NCBI RefSeq assembly: GCF_019219095.1
Contig: NZ_JAHUWH010000019.1
Span: 30,522-94,521 of the forward strand
Direction of reading: 5' to 3'
Origin: Acidovorax sp. sic0104
GTDB lineage: Bacteria; Pseudomonadota; Gammaproteobacteria; Burkholderiales; Burkholderiaceae_C
Length of the DNA stretch: 64,000 nucleotides
Under the pieces are notes generated by a model that saw nothing but the letters and a program-made list of their open reading frames with translations, had not been told where the DNA came from and made no database searches. Numbering within the stretch: the first letter of the stretch is position 1; each line of letters opens with the position of its first letter. The position numbers were made by a program, and so were the translations under genes. This document shows positions 16,118 to 24,700 of the stretch, in pieces.

Positions 16118-18102
16118 AGCGGGCTGCTCCTGCCGTTGATCTGGCGGGCCTGCTGGCCGCGCTCGACCCTTGCGCCGACCTGGCGCACCGGCACCTGTGG
16201 CTGATCCATCTGCTCGAATGGGTCCGCGGCAAGCGGGACTCCATTCCTGCGGCCGTGGGCCGGGTGCAGCTGTTTCTGGACGCCGTCGAAACGCGCCCCG
16301 ACGTGCAGCAGCGGCTGCAGGCCTGGTGGGCCACCCTGGTGGACCAGGTGGACATCACCACGCTGCTGGCCGACTTCGGCTTTGCGCCGCGCACGGCGCT
16401 GGTCAGCGAGATCGGCCACCGCCTGCGCATCAAGCTGCTGCCCGGGAGCCCCGAGACCATCGACGCGTCCGAGCTCTTCATGCTGGCCCTGCCGAGCGAG
16501 TTCGATGCCCAGTGGCTCGCCGCGCTTGACGAGTCGCAGCTCGCCCGCCTGGTGGCGCTGCTGGCAGACCCGGCGGCCAGCACCGGCCCCTCGCGCTGGC
16601 ACAAGGCGCTGCTGGACGCCATCACCTATTGCGCGGGCCAGATCCTTTCCACCGGCTTCGCGCCCGAATTGCGCCTGCGCATGAGCGAGTCAGCGCGCGA
16701 CGCGCAGCCCTTTCATGCGCTGATCCGCGACGTGGAGAGCCTGCGTGTGGAAGTGCTGCACGCGCTGCGCACGCCCGATCGCCTGAACGAGGCCGCCCAG
16801 CGCCTGCGCGAGCGCCTGGAGGCCTGCCGCGCGGCAGCGGCCACCGTCTACACGCACTTCGAGGACAACGGCATTTCGGTAGGCCTGGTGTTTCGCCTGC
16901 GGCAGCTGCGCGAGCGCATCCTGCGGGTGCGCGATCTGATCGACTGCCTGCTGTCTCCCACCCCGCCAGCCACCGCCGCGCGCCTGTTGTCGCGCCTGGT
17001 GATGGTGGGCCAGGAGCGGAGGAGCCTGCGCGCGCTGCTGGCCTCCAACTCTTCCCTGCTGGCCGCCAAGGTGGCCGAGCGCAGCGCCGAGACCGGCGAG
17101 CACTACATCACCCGCAACGCCGCCGACTACCGCGCCATGGTCGCCAAGGCCGCGGGCGGCGGCGCGCTGATGTCCGTCACCACGCTGGTGAAGTTCGGGC
17201 TGCACGCTCTGGCGCTGTCGGCCTTCTGGGGCGGCTTCATCGCGGGGGTGAACTACGCCATCACCTTCGTGCTGATCCAGCTGCTGCACCTCACGGTGGC
17301 CACCAAGCAGCCCGCCATGACCGCGCCCGCCATGGCCGCCAAGCTCAAGGAGCTGGGCGCGAGCGGTGCCATCGAATCGTTCGTGGACGAGATCACGCAC
17401 CTGGTGCGCTCGCAGGTCGCTGCCGTGCTGGGCAACGTGCTGGTGGTGTTCCCGGCCGTGCTGCTGCTGGCCACCGCCATCGCGCTGGCCACGGGCGCGC
17501 CGGCCATCAGCGAGAAGGAGGCGCACCATGTGCTGGCCTCGCTGCACCTGCTGGGCCCGTCGCTGTTCTTCGCCGCGTTCACCGGCGTGCTGCTGTTCGC
17601 ATCCAGCATCATCGCGGGCTGGACGGAGAACTGGTTCGTGCTCAGTCGCCTGGACTCGGCACTGCACTACAACCCGCGCATCACGCGCTGGCTGGGCGCC
17701 GAGCGTGCCGCGCGCTGGGCGCGCTTCCTGCGCGAGAACCTCTCGGGCTTTGCGGCCAACATCTCGCTGGGGTTCATGCTCGGGCTCGTCCCGGCATTCG
17801 CAGGGTTTTTTGGACTGGGCCTGGACGTGCGCCATGTCACACTGTCCACGGGCCAGGTGGCTGCGGCCAGCGCAACGCTCGGGATCGGCGTTCTTCACGC
17901 GCCGGCCTTCTGGTGGGCGGTGGCATCGCTGCCGCTGCTGGGCGCGCTCAATGTGACGGTGAGTTTCTACCTCGCGTTCAGCCTGGCGCTGCGGGCGCAG
18001 AACGTGAGCGGCGTCGACCGCTCGCACATCTACCGCGCGATCCGCGCGCGCCTTCGCACCGCGCCCCTGAGCTTTTTTCTGCCTGCGCGCCGTACAGCCT
18101 GA
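16114..18102 (+). CDS. Gcr-type 'site-specific recombinase' membrane protein
   Basis: The 662-residue protein is predicted to start at a TTG that overlaps the TGA of apaG (16114-16117); the first in-frame ATG would lose a conserved N-terminus. It matches the SpecificRecomb family (Gcr of Neisseria). The N-terminal half is soluble and Leu/Arg-rich, and the C-terminal half has about six membrane helices (FGLHALALSAFWGGFIAGV, VLVVFPAVLLLATAIAL, FFAAFTGVLLFAS, LGFMLGLVPAFAGFF). Despite the family name it has no tyrosine or serine recombinase motif, so a membrane function is more likely. Confidence 0.8.
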   Translation: MKRAAPAVDLAGLLAALDPCADLAHRHLWLIHLLEWVRGKRDSIPAAVGRVQLFLDAVETRPDVQQRLQAWWATLVDQVDITTLLADFGFAPRTALVSEIGHRLRIKLLPGSPETIDASELFMLALPSEFDAQWLAALDESQLARLVALLADPAASTGPSRWHKALLDAITYCAGQILSTGFAPELRLRMSESARDAQPFHALIRDVESLRVEVLHALRTPDRLNEAAQRLRERLEACRAAAATVYTHFEDNGISVGLVFRLRQLRERILRVRDLIDCLLSPTPPATAARLLSRLVMVGQERRSLRALLASNSSLLAAKVAERSAETGEHYITRNAADYRAMVAKAAGGGALMSVTTLVKFGLHALALSAFWGGFIAGVNYAITFVLIQLLHLTVATKQPAMTAPAMAAKLKELGASGAIESFVDEITHLVRSQVAAVLGNVLVVFPAVLLLATAIALATGAPAISEKEAHHVLASLHLLGPSLFFAAFTGVLLFASSIIAGWTENWFVLSRLDSALHYNPRITRWLGAERAARWARFLRENLSGFAANISLGFMLGLVPAFAGFFGLGLDVRHVTLSTGQVAAASATLGIGVLHAPAFWWAVASLPLLGALNVTVSFYLAFSLALRAQNVSGVDRSHIYRAIRARLRTAPLSFFLPARRTA

Positions 18103-18273
18103 ACACAGACAGGCTGGGGGGCGTCGGCAAGCCCCGCCCCTGTCCTACATGGCCAGGATGTTTCGGCCTGTAAATTCAGGCAGCGACAGTTGCGCCCCTC
18201 GCCGTAGGGATGTGCGCACCTGCTTCATCACTCCCGGTGGGGTCCGTCCCCGCCTGACGCAGAGGTTCCAGAC

Positions 18274-19530
18274 ATGAATGAAATCCTGACCTTCTGGGCG
18301 CAGTGGCTGCGCCCCTCGGCCGGGTTGCCCACGGTCCAGTGGTCACTGCTTCTGGCAGTGGCGGCCATGGCAGGCTATCTCACCCAGCGCCACACCGGCC
18401 TGCCCAAGGTGCTGGGCTACTCGCTCGTGGGCACAGCGGCGGGCCTGGCGGGCTTCAGCGGCGCCGTGTGGCCGCTGCAGGGCATCGGCTTGTTCCTGCT
18501 GGAGCTCGGTATCGCCATCGTGCTGTTCGAGTGCGGCGGGCGCATTCCGCTGCGGTGGTTCCGCCACAACCCGATGGTGCTGGTGCAGAGCGTTGCGGAA
18601 TCAGTGTTTACCTACTTCGCGGTGTACTGGGTGCTGGTGTGGCTCAACCTGCCCACGCAGGTGGCCGGGCCGCTGGCCCTGGTGGCGCTGGCCGCCTCGC
18701 CTGCCGTGCTGACCCGCGTGGTCGCCGACACCCGCGCCGCCGGCCCGGTGACGGAGCGCGCCATCGTGCTGACGACGCTCTCCACGCTGTACGCGCTGAC
18801 GCTGGGCAGTGCCAAGGCCGAACTCATCAACCGCCAGGGCCTGACGCTTCTGGAGACCATGTCGCCCGTCGTGGTGGTGCTGGGGGTTTCCATCGTGGTG
18901 GCCGCCGTGCTGGCGCTGGTGTTGCGCATGGCCCTGCGCGTGATGAGCCCCACGAGCGAGAACACTTCCATGCTGTTCCTGGCCCTCGTGGCCGCCGGGA
19001 CCGCGGTGGCTGCTCACATGGGCGGCTCGGCGCCGCTGGCCGCGCTGCTGGGCGGCATGCTGCTCAAGCAGCTCAACCCCCGGCCCTGGGCCTGGCCACG
19101 CCAGTTGGGCAATGCCTCGTCGCTGCTCACCATGCTGATGTTCGTGCTGGTCTCCACCGTGGCCGCTCAGGCCGACTGGAGCGCCCCGGTGGCGGGCGTG
19201 GTGCTGGCGCTGATCGCCGTGCGCCTGGTGGCCAAGGCCTCGGGCGTGGCGCTGGGCAACGTGGGCAGCGGCGCCAGTTGGAAGCAGGCGCTGTGGGTGG
19301 GCTGCGCGATGACGCCGATGTCCTCCATCGCGCTGCTCATCGCCTCGCAGTTCGTTCTGGCTTCGCCCTCCACCGGCCACGTGATCGCTGGCGTCGCCCT
19401 GCCCGCCATCCTGCTGATGGAAGTGCTGGGCGCCGTGATCGCCACCGTGGCCATCTACCGTGCAGGCGAAAGCTCCAAGCCCTGGGCAACCCTGACAGCA
19501 CGCAGCCAAAACGGAGAGTCGCAATCGTGA
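18274..19530 (+). CDS. CPA2-type cation:proton antiporter
   Basis: The 418-residue protein is almost entirely hydrophobic, with about 11-12 membrane helices. The pattern [24 protein letters not shown] and the later [13 protein letters not shown] correspond to the Na+/H+ exchanger (KefB/CPA2) fold. It lacks the C-terminal RCK/TrkA-N domain of full KefB proteins. It overlaps the GTG start of the YbdK gene by 4 bp, so the two are one unit. The ion is unknown. Confidence 0.8.
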   Translation: MNEILTFWAQWLRPSAGLPTVQWSLLLAVAAMAGYLTQRHTGLPKVLGYSLVGTAAGLAGFSGAVWPLQGIGLFLLELGIAIVLFECGGRIPLRWFRHNPMVLVQSVAESVFTYFAVYWVLVWLNLPTQVAGPLALVALAASPAVLTRVVADTRAAGPVTERAIVLTTLSTLYALTLGSAKAELINRQGLTLLETMSPVVVVLGVSIVVAAVLALVLRMALRVMSPTSENTSMLFLALVAAGTAVAAHMGGSAPLAALLGGMLLKQLNPRPWAWPRQLGNASSLLTMLMFVLVSTVAAQADWSAPVAGVVLALIAVRLVAKASGVALGNVGSGASWKQALWVGCAMTPMSSIALLIASQFVLASPSTGHVIAGVALPAILLMEVLGAVIATVAIYRAGESSKPWATLTARSQNGESQS

Positions 19531-20651
19531 GCTTAGAAGCCTTCAACCATTCCGAACCGCTGACCCTGGGTGTCGAGCTGGAACTGCAACTCGTCAACAC
19601 CAACGACTACGACCTCGCGCCCTACGCCGAGGACATGCTGCGCCTCATGCACAAGACCCCGCTGCCCGGCAGCGTGGTGCCCGAGATGACCAACAGCATG
19701 ATCGAGATCTCCACCGGCATCTGCCATTCGAGCAGCGAGGTGCTGGGTCAGCTCACGCCGATACGCGATGCTCTGGTCAAGAGCGCTGACAAGCTCAATA
19801 TCGCCGTGGTGGGCGGCGGCACGCACCCCTTCCAGCAGTGGCACGAGCGGCGCATCTACGACAAGCCCCGCTTTCGCGAGCTGTCCGAGCTGTACGGCTA
19901 CCTGTCCAAGCAGTTCACCATCTTCGGCCAGCACGTGCACATCGGCTGCCCGGATGCCAACGCCGCCCTGCTCATGCTGCACCGCATGTCGCGCTACATC
20001 CCGCATTTCATCGCCCTGTCGGCATCAAGCCCCTACGTGCAGGGTCAGGACACGGCGTTCGACTCCGCGCGCCTGAACTCGGTGTTCGCCTTCCCGCTCT
20101 CGGGCCGCGCGCCGCTGGCGCTCACCTGGGAAGACTTCACTGCCTACTTCGACAAGATGACGCGCACCGGCGTCGTCAAGAGCATGAAGGACTTCTACTG
20201 GGACATCCGGCCCAAGCCCGAGTTCGGCACCATCGAGATCCGCGTGTTCGACACGCCGCTGACCATCGAGCGCGCCGCGGCGCTCGCAGGCTACGTGCAG
20301 TCGCTCGGTGCCTGGTTCCTGGCAGACCAGCCGTTCATGCCCGCCGAGGACGACTACCTGGTCTACACGTACAACCGCTTCCAGGCCTGCCGCTTCGGCA
20401 TGGACGCGGTCTATGTGGACCCGTCCACGGGCGACCACATGCCGCTGCGCGAGCACATCCTCAAGACCATGGACAAGATCGCGAGCCACGCGGCCATGCA
20501 GGGCTCGGCCAGCGCCATGCACATGCTGCGCACCGAGGTGGAAGCCAGCCAGAACGATGCGCGCTGGCTGCGCGAGCGCCAGCGCGAAGAGCAGTTGCTG
20601 GCCGAGGTCAGCCGCCAGGCCGCGCAGCGCTTTCGCGGCACGCTCGCCTGA
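19527..20651 (+). CDS. YbdK-type carboxylate-amine ligase
   Basis: The 374-residue protein starts at a GTG (19527) behind ACGGAGAG, overlapping the antiporter stop. It carries the glutamate-cysteine ligase 2 signature: [35 protein letters not shown] and [12 protein letters not shown]. Enzymes of this group join glutamate-like acids to amines using ATP; YbdK of E. coli has weak glutamate-cysteine ligase activity. Coupling to an antiporter gene suggests a role in ion or osmotic stress, by inference. Confidence 0.88.
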   Translation: MSLEAFNHSEPLTLGVELELQLVNTNDYDLAPYAEDMLRLMHKTPLPGSVVPEMTNSMIEISTGICHSSSEVLGQLTPIRDALVKSADKLNIAVVGGGTHPFQQWHERRIYDKPRFRELSELYGYLSKQFTIFGQHVHIGCPDANAALLMLHRMSRYIPHFIALSASSPYVQGQDTAFDSARLNSVFAFPLSGRAPLALTWEDFTAYFDKMTRTGVVKSMKDFYWDIRPKPEFGTIEIRVFDTPLTIERAAALAGYVQSLGAWFLADQPFMPAEDDYLVYTYNRFQACRFGMDAVYVDPSTGDHMPLREHILKTMDKIASHAAMQGSASAMHMLRTEVEASQNDARWLRERQREEQLLAEVSRQAAQRFRGTLA

Positions 20652-20755
20652 GCGTCCTGCGGCACGTCACGCCGGCAACACCGGCCGACGCGCCAGCGCG
20701 TGACGCCGCCGTAGCCCCGGTCCCGCGCGGGCAGCGCCACCGTTACCATTGCCCG

Positions 20756-20902
20756 ATGCGCGACATCCGCCTTGAAGACCTGCACCCGTTTGCCCGCGTG
20801 GCCGAACTGGGGTCACGCTCTGCCACTGCGCCCGAGCGCTCGGCCCTCATGGGCTGGATGCCTTTCGCACATCCTTTGACCATCGACGGACGCCATGGGT
20901 GA
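20756..20902 (+). pseudogene. LysR N-terminal remnant overlapping the thiL start
   Basis: The 48-codon frame begins MRDIRLEDLHPFARVAELG followed by SRSATAPER, which is the start of betaproteobacterial LysR proteins (IRLEDLRLFVRVAELGSLSAAARE). The similarity ends after about 28 residues. The stop lies 8 bp inside thiL. It is probably a relic, or a short leader peptide translated ahead of thiL. Confidence 0.4.
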
Positions 20903-21878
20903 GTTCGACCTGATCGCCCGGTACTTCACGCGCTCCGTGCGCCCCGATGGCGCTGCAGTGCTGGGCGTGGGCGACGACTGCGCGCTGCTCGCGCCCGCCC
21001 CCGGCATGCAATTGGCCATCTCCAGCGACATGCTGGTGGAGGGCCGCCACTTCTTCGCCGACGTGGACCCCGAGGCGCTGGGCCACAAGGCGCTGGCGGT
21101 GAACCTGTCGGACCTGGCGGCCTGCGGCGCACGGCCGCTGGCCTTCACCCTGGCGCTGTCGCTGCCGCGCGTGGACGAACCGTGGCTGGCCGGCTTCGCG
21201 CGCGGGATGTGGCGGCTGGCCGATGCGCACGGCTGCGAGCTGGTGGGCGGCGACACCACGCAGGGCCCGCTCAACATCTGCATCACCGTGTTCGGCGAAG
21301 TGCCCCCTGGCCGGGCCCTGCTGCGCAGCGGCGCGCGGCCCGGCGACGACCTCTACGTGAGCGGCACGCTGGGCGATGCACGGCTGGCGCTGGAGGCGCT
21401 GCTGGGCCGCATCACGCTGCCCGCCGAGGTACTGGCCCACGCCCGCCAGCGGCTGGAGCGCCCCACGCCGCGCGTCGCCCTTGGCTTGCAGCTGCGCGGC
21501 ATTGCCAGCAGCGCCATGGACCTGAGCGACGGGCTGGTGGGCGATGTGTCGCACATCCTCAAGGCGTCGGGCGCGGGGGCGGTGATCAATGCAGAAATTG
21601 CTATTAGTTTGATAGCTGCCAGCGCTTATTCATGTAGCGCCAGCGGCACATTGGATGCCGAACTGGCGCGCCGCTGCACCTTGTCGGGCGGCGACGACTA
21701 CGAACTGGCCTTCACGGCACCGCCCGGGCAGCGCGCTGCGGTGGCGGCGGCCGCCGCCGCCAGCGGCACTGCGGTGACGCGCATCGGCACGGTGGTGGCC
21801 GAGCCCGGCCTGGCGCTGGTCGATGGCAGCGGCCAGCCGCTGGCCAACCGGTATGCCTCGTTCGACCACTTTCAGTGA
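20895..21878 (+). CDS. thiL: thiamine-monophosphate kinase
   Basis: The 327-residue enzyme phosphorylates thiamine monophosphate to the diphosphate cofactor. It starts MGEFDLIARYF and shows VGDDCALL, the metal-binding SSDMLVEGRHF, HKALAVNLSDLAACGA, LVGGDTTQGP and AMDLSDGLVGDVSHIL, and LSGGDDYELAF near the C-terminus. Residues about 234-251 (EIAISLIAASAYSCSASG) are encoded by a two-hairpin repeat (21595-21648) inserted in frame in the variable stretch before LSGGDDYEL. All catalytic motifs are kept, so the enzyme is probably active. In many relatives pgpA follows directly; here it is 10 kb away. Confidence 0.93.
   Translation: MGEFDLIARYFTRSVRPDGAAVLGVGDDCALLAPAPGMQLAISSDMLVEGRHFFADVDPEALGHKALAVNLSDLAACGARPLAFTLALSLPRVDEPWLAGFARGMWRLADAHGCELVGGDTTQGPLNICITVFGEVPPGRALLRSGARPGDDLYVSGTLGDARLALEALLGRITLPAEVLAHARQRLERPTPRVALGLQLRGIASSAMDLSDGLVGDVSHILKASGAGAVINAEIAISLIAASAYSCSASGTLDAELARRCTLSGGDDYELAFTAPPGQRAAVAAAAAASGTAVTRIGTVVAEPGLALVDGSGQPLANRYASFDHFQ
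21595..21648 (+). repeat. two-hairpin AT-rich repeat, copy B (inside thiL)
   Basis: GCTAT at 21600-21604 pairs with ATAGC at 21612-21616, and AGCGC at 21621-21625 with an inverted GCGC run at 21636-21640. The low GC contrasts sharply with the surrounding gene. The whole element is in frame. Confidence 0.8.
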
Positions 21879-22037
21879 GGCTTGGCAGGGGGCCGCGGAG
21901 CGCGGCATCCAGGCCCTGCCCAAAAATTATTTTCACGACCCATGAATCCTTTGCGGAATCCGCCGGCTCTTGGTGGTGAGGTGCGCAACGGGTGCGCCTC
22001 GCTGTCCATCCACCCAGATTCCCAGGAGCTTTTCACC

Positions 22038-22241
22038 ATGCTGTACCGCAAGAACATCACCCGCCCCGAAAGCCTGCTGCGCATCGTCGGCGGCATCGCC
22101 CTCGTCGCCGTCGGCCTGTGGTGGCAAGGCGCATCGCCCATGGGCCTGGTGCTCGTGGCATCGGGCGTGGGCAGCGTGCTCAGCGGCGCTTTCGGCTACT
22201 GCCCCGCCTGCGCGCTGGTCGGGCGCAAGCCGGTGGAGTGA
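22038..22241 (+). CDS. DUF2892 (YgaP-like) small membrane protein
   Basis: The 67-residue protein starts behind CAGGAGC. It contains two membrane helices (LLRIVGGIALVAVGLWW and LVLVASGVGSVLSGAFG) and ends in FGYCPACALVGRKP, the CPxC tail of the DUF2892 family. Such proteins resemble the membrane anchor of YgaP without its rhodanese domain. A longer frame from 21942 adds non-conserved residues, so the ATG at 22038 is preferred. Confidence 0.85.
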   Translation: MLYRKNITRPESLLRIVGGIALVAVGLWWQGASPMGLVLVASGVGSVLSGAFGYCPACALVGRKPVE

Positions 22242-22272
22242 TGCGGCGACACCTCAGACACCACAGCCTGCC

Positions 22273-22821
22273 ATGAGCACCGCCAACCCGCCCCGCACGC
22301 TCGCCCAGCTGCTGCCCGCCGCCCGCGACGGCGACGCGCAGGCCATGGAACAGCTGCTGGCCCTGGCGCGCCCCGACATCCGCCGCTACGCGCTGCGCCA
22401 CTGCGCGGCCACCACGGCCACCGACGACGTGGTGCAGGAGGCGCTGATCATCGTGTACCGCCGCGTGGGCGCGCTGCGCGAGGTGGCTGCCTTCGGCGGC
22501 TGGGTGGTGCGCATCGTGCAGCGGCTGTGCATGCGGCCCATGCTGGCCTGGCTCAAGGGTGAGCCGCTGGCGCAGGTCGAAGACCACCTGGCCTGGTCGC
22601 ACAGGCCCGACCACGAACTGCGCCACGACCTGGCCCTGGCCATCGACTCGCTGCCGCCCATCTACCGCGATGCGCTCCTGATGCGCGACTTCGAGGAGCT
22701 GACCATCGAGGAGATGGCCACGCGCCTGGGCACCACGCGCGAGGCCGCCAAGAGCCGTCTGCACCGCGCCAGGGCCCTCGTGCGGGAGTACCTGCAGCCG
22801 TCGGCGCCGGCCCCGGGCTGA
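22273..22821 (+). CDS. ECF-type RNA polymerase sigma factor
   Basis: The 182-residue protein has sigma region 2 (ALRHCAATTATDDVVQEALI, then VYRRVGAL and FGGWVVRIVQ) and region 4 (LPPIYRDALLMRDFEELTIE, then EMATRLGTTREAAKSRLHRAR). No anti-sigma gene follows, which is unusual for ECF factors. It lies 31 bp downstream of the DUF2892 gene and may be cotranscribed with it. The regulon is unknown. Confidence 0.85.
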   Translation: MSTANPPRTLAQLLPAARDGDAQAMEQLLALARPDIRRYALRHCAATTATDDVVQEALIIVYRRVGALREVAAFGGWVVRIVQRLCMRPMLAWLKGEPLAQVEDHLAWSHRPDHELRHDLALAIDSLPPIYRDALLMRDFEELTIEEMATRLGTTREAAKSRLHRARALVREYLQPSAPAPG

Positions 22822-22930
22822 GCCGCGCCCCGGCCCGCACTGCAGACAGTCGGGCCGACTGCGCATTAGTTCACGCAGCGCGCCGCGTGCCTGTGGGCGG
22901 CCGGTGCAACAAGGTGCAACATCGCGGCCC

Positions 22931-23284
22931 ATGGCTTATACCTACCTGTTCTTCCAGCCTGCGCGCCTGCCGCTGTCCACCGACGAACTCTCGCCCGACA
23001 CGGTGCTGGTGCTGCGCGACATCGACCACATCAAGGCCTCGCTCGCGCAGATGGTGCCGGGCCTGGAATGGGCCCTGCCCACCTGGGGCCACGCCACGGT
23101 GCTGGGCCACGGGGTGGAATTCCACCTGCCCGACGATGTGTCCGAAGGGCCCCTCGCCATGCACTGCTCGCTGCGCACCGACTACACGGCGTGGGTGCAG
23201 GTGCTGTGCGACACCCTGGGCTGGCTGGCGTTCGATGAACGGCCGATGTGCCTGCAGCCGCACGGCCCGGCCTTTCCGGCCTGA
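22931..23284 (+). CDS. conserved hypothetical protein
   Basis: The 117-residue protein starts MAYTYLFFQPARLPLSTDEL. It is soluble, acidic and shows alternating strands and helices with no domain I recognise. Codon use matches the neighbours, which supports a real gene. It converges with the TRAP binding-protein gene. An upstream in-frame ATG at 22904 adds nine residues with no support. Confidence 0.6.
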   Translation: MAYTYLFFQPARLPLSTDELSPDTVLVLRDIDHIKASLAQMVPGLEWALPTWGHATVLGHGVEFHLPDDVSEGPLAMHCSLRTDYTAWVQVLCDTLGWLAFDERPMCLQPHGPAFPA

Positions 23285-23305
23285 GCGTTCGCGCCAGCGC
23301 ACCGC

Positions 23306-24280
23306 CTACTTGGCGATGATGGTCAGCAGCTCCTCCCGCGTGGTGGGGTCGGTCATGTACTTGGTGTAGAGCGGCGCCATGCGCCGCACGAAGGGCGAGA
23401 CGTCCTTCACGCGCACGAACTGCGCGCCCTGCCTGGCGGTGGTCTCCAGCGCCTGGGCCACGCGCTTGTTCCACAACTCGCGCATCAGCAGGGCCGACTG
23501 CGCACCCGCGTCGGCAAATGCCTTGCGGTCCTCGGCCGAGAGCTTGGCCCACAGCGCCGTGGACACGACCAGTGCCTCGGGCGAGATCACATGGTTGGTC
23601 ACATACACGCTCTTGGCCAGCCGGTAGTGGCCGGTGGACTCGTACGAGGGCATGTTGTTCTCGGCGCAGTCGATGGCCCCCTTCTCGAAGCCGCCCAGCA
23701 CCTCCTTGAAGGGCAGCGCCACGGGCTTGGCGTCAAGCAGCTTGACCATTTCGATGTAGATCTCGGACTGCTGCACGCGGATGGACGCACCCGCCAGGTC
23801 GCGGATGGTGGCCGGCGCGCGGTTGGCACAGTAGAACGAGCGCCCGCCGCCGTCATACCAGCCCAGCACCACGAAGCCGGCCGACTGCAGGTTGGCGGCA
23901 AAGCGCTGGCCCAGGGCCCCGTCCAGGTGGCGGAACATGTGGGCCGAGTCGGTGAAGAGGAAGGGCAGGTTCAGCACCTTGATGCCGGGCACCGCATCGG
24001 ACAGCGGGCCCGAGCTGAACTCGGCGATGTCGATCTCGCCGCTCTTGAGCATCTGCACCGCCTTGGGTTGATCGCCCAAAGTAGCGTTGGAAAAAACCTC
24101 GATCTGGTAGCGGCCCTGCGTGGCCTTGCCCACCTGCTGCGCGAAGCTCTTCATGGCCTCGGTGACGGGGTAGCCGTCGGGGTGGATGTTCCATGCGCGC
24201 AGCTTGGTCTGCCCCCATGCCGCGCCCCCGCACAGCAATGCTGCCGCCACCAGACACCCGGCTTTCAATCCCTTGTGCAT
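23306..24280 (-). CDS. TRAP transporter substrate-binding protein, DctP type
   Basis: The 324-residue periplasmic protein starts at the ATG at 24280 behind GGAGGGACAGG; an upstream ATG at 24328 is less likely. It has a signal peptide ending near AAWGQ. DctP family features are visible: WNIHPDGYPVTEAMKSFAQQ, the conserved KMLKSGEIDIAEF-like QMLKSGEIDIAEF, FLFTDSAHMFRHLDG, the substrate-arginine region RVQQSEIYIEMVKLL and ALPFKEVLGGFEKGAIDCAE. No DctQ or DctM membrane genes are adjacent. It is divergent from a pectate lyase, so a pectin-derived sugar acid is a plausible ligand. Confidence 0.88.
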   Translation of the reverse strand: MHKGLKAGCLVAAALLCGGAAWGQTKLRAWNIHPDGYPVTEAMKSFAQQVGKATQGRYQIEVFSNATLGDQPKAVQMLKSGEIDIAEFSSGPLSDAVPGIKVLNLPFLFTDSAHMFRHLDGALGQRFAANLQSAGFVVLGWYDGGGRSFYCANRAPATIRDLAGASIRVQQSEIYIEMVKLLDAKPVALPFKEVLGGFEKGAIDCAENNMPSYESTGHYRLAKSVYVTNHVISPEALVVSTALWAKLSAEDRKAFADAGAQSALLMRELWNKRVAQALETTARQGAQFVRVKDVSPFVRRMAPLYTKYMTDPTTREELLTIIAK

Positions 24281-24324
24281 GCCTGTCCCTCCATCCTGTT
24301 GTTGTGTGTGCATTGTTAACGTCA

Positions 24325-24342
24325 TCATCTGACGTCATACAA
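24325..24342 (-). promoter_or_regulatory. putative operator, dctP side
   Basis: The 18-mer reads TTGTAT GACGTC AGATGA on the minus strand, centred on GACGTC (24331-24336). One arm fits the perfect palindrome TTGTAT GACGTC ATACAA. It lies 45-62 bp upstream of the DctP start codon. The form resembles sites of FadR-type GntR regulators. Confidence 0.5.
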
Positions 24343-24582
24343 ATAATCACAAATTTTTAGAGTGTGGATCGGGTTGCTTCGGCATGTACCGCGGCGCAGT
24401 TGAGCGCCATCGACAGGGCCATCCGCAGAACCCGAAATCTGAGATTTCATGCGGACTCCAAGGCATTTCAGCTGGGTTCCCACCGAACTCTCGCGCCCGA
24501 TTCTGCAGCGGTAGCCGCCAGAGGCCGATTGGGGTTAACGCCAGTCCCAGCGCCAAATCACACGCCCAAAATCCGCGCCAAG

Positions 24583-24600
24583 TTGTACGACGTCATCTGT
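24583..24600 (+). promoter_or_regulatory. putative operator, pectate lyase side
   Basis: TTGTAC GACGTC ATCTGT shares 13 of the first 14 bases (TTGTA[CT]GACGTCA) with the site at 24325-24342, in the opposite orientation. It lies about 100 bp upstream of the lyase start. The pair suggests one regulator acting on both divergent genes. Confidence 0.5.
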
Positions 24601-24700
24601 CATTACGCTGTACAGCCTGGGGCCGTGCCGCCTGGCTGGCAGCAGGCGCGACCGCTTCGGCCCCTTCCAGACCCCTTGCCATCCAACGAGGAGACATCCC

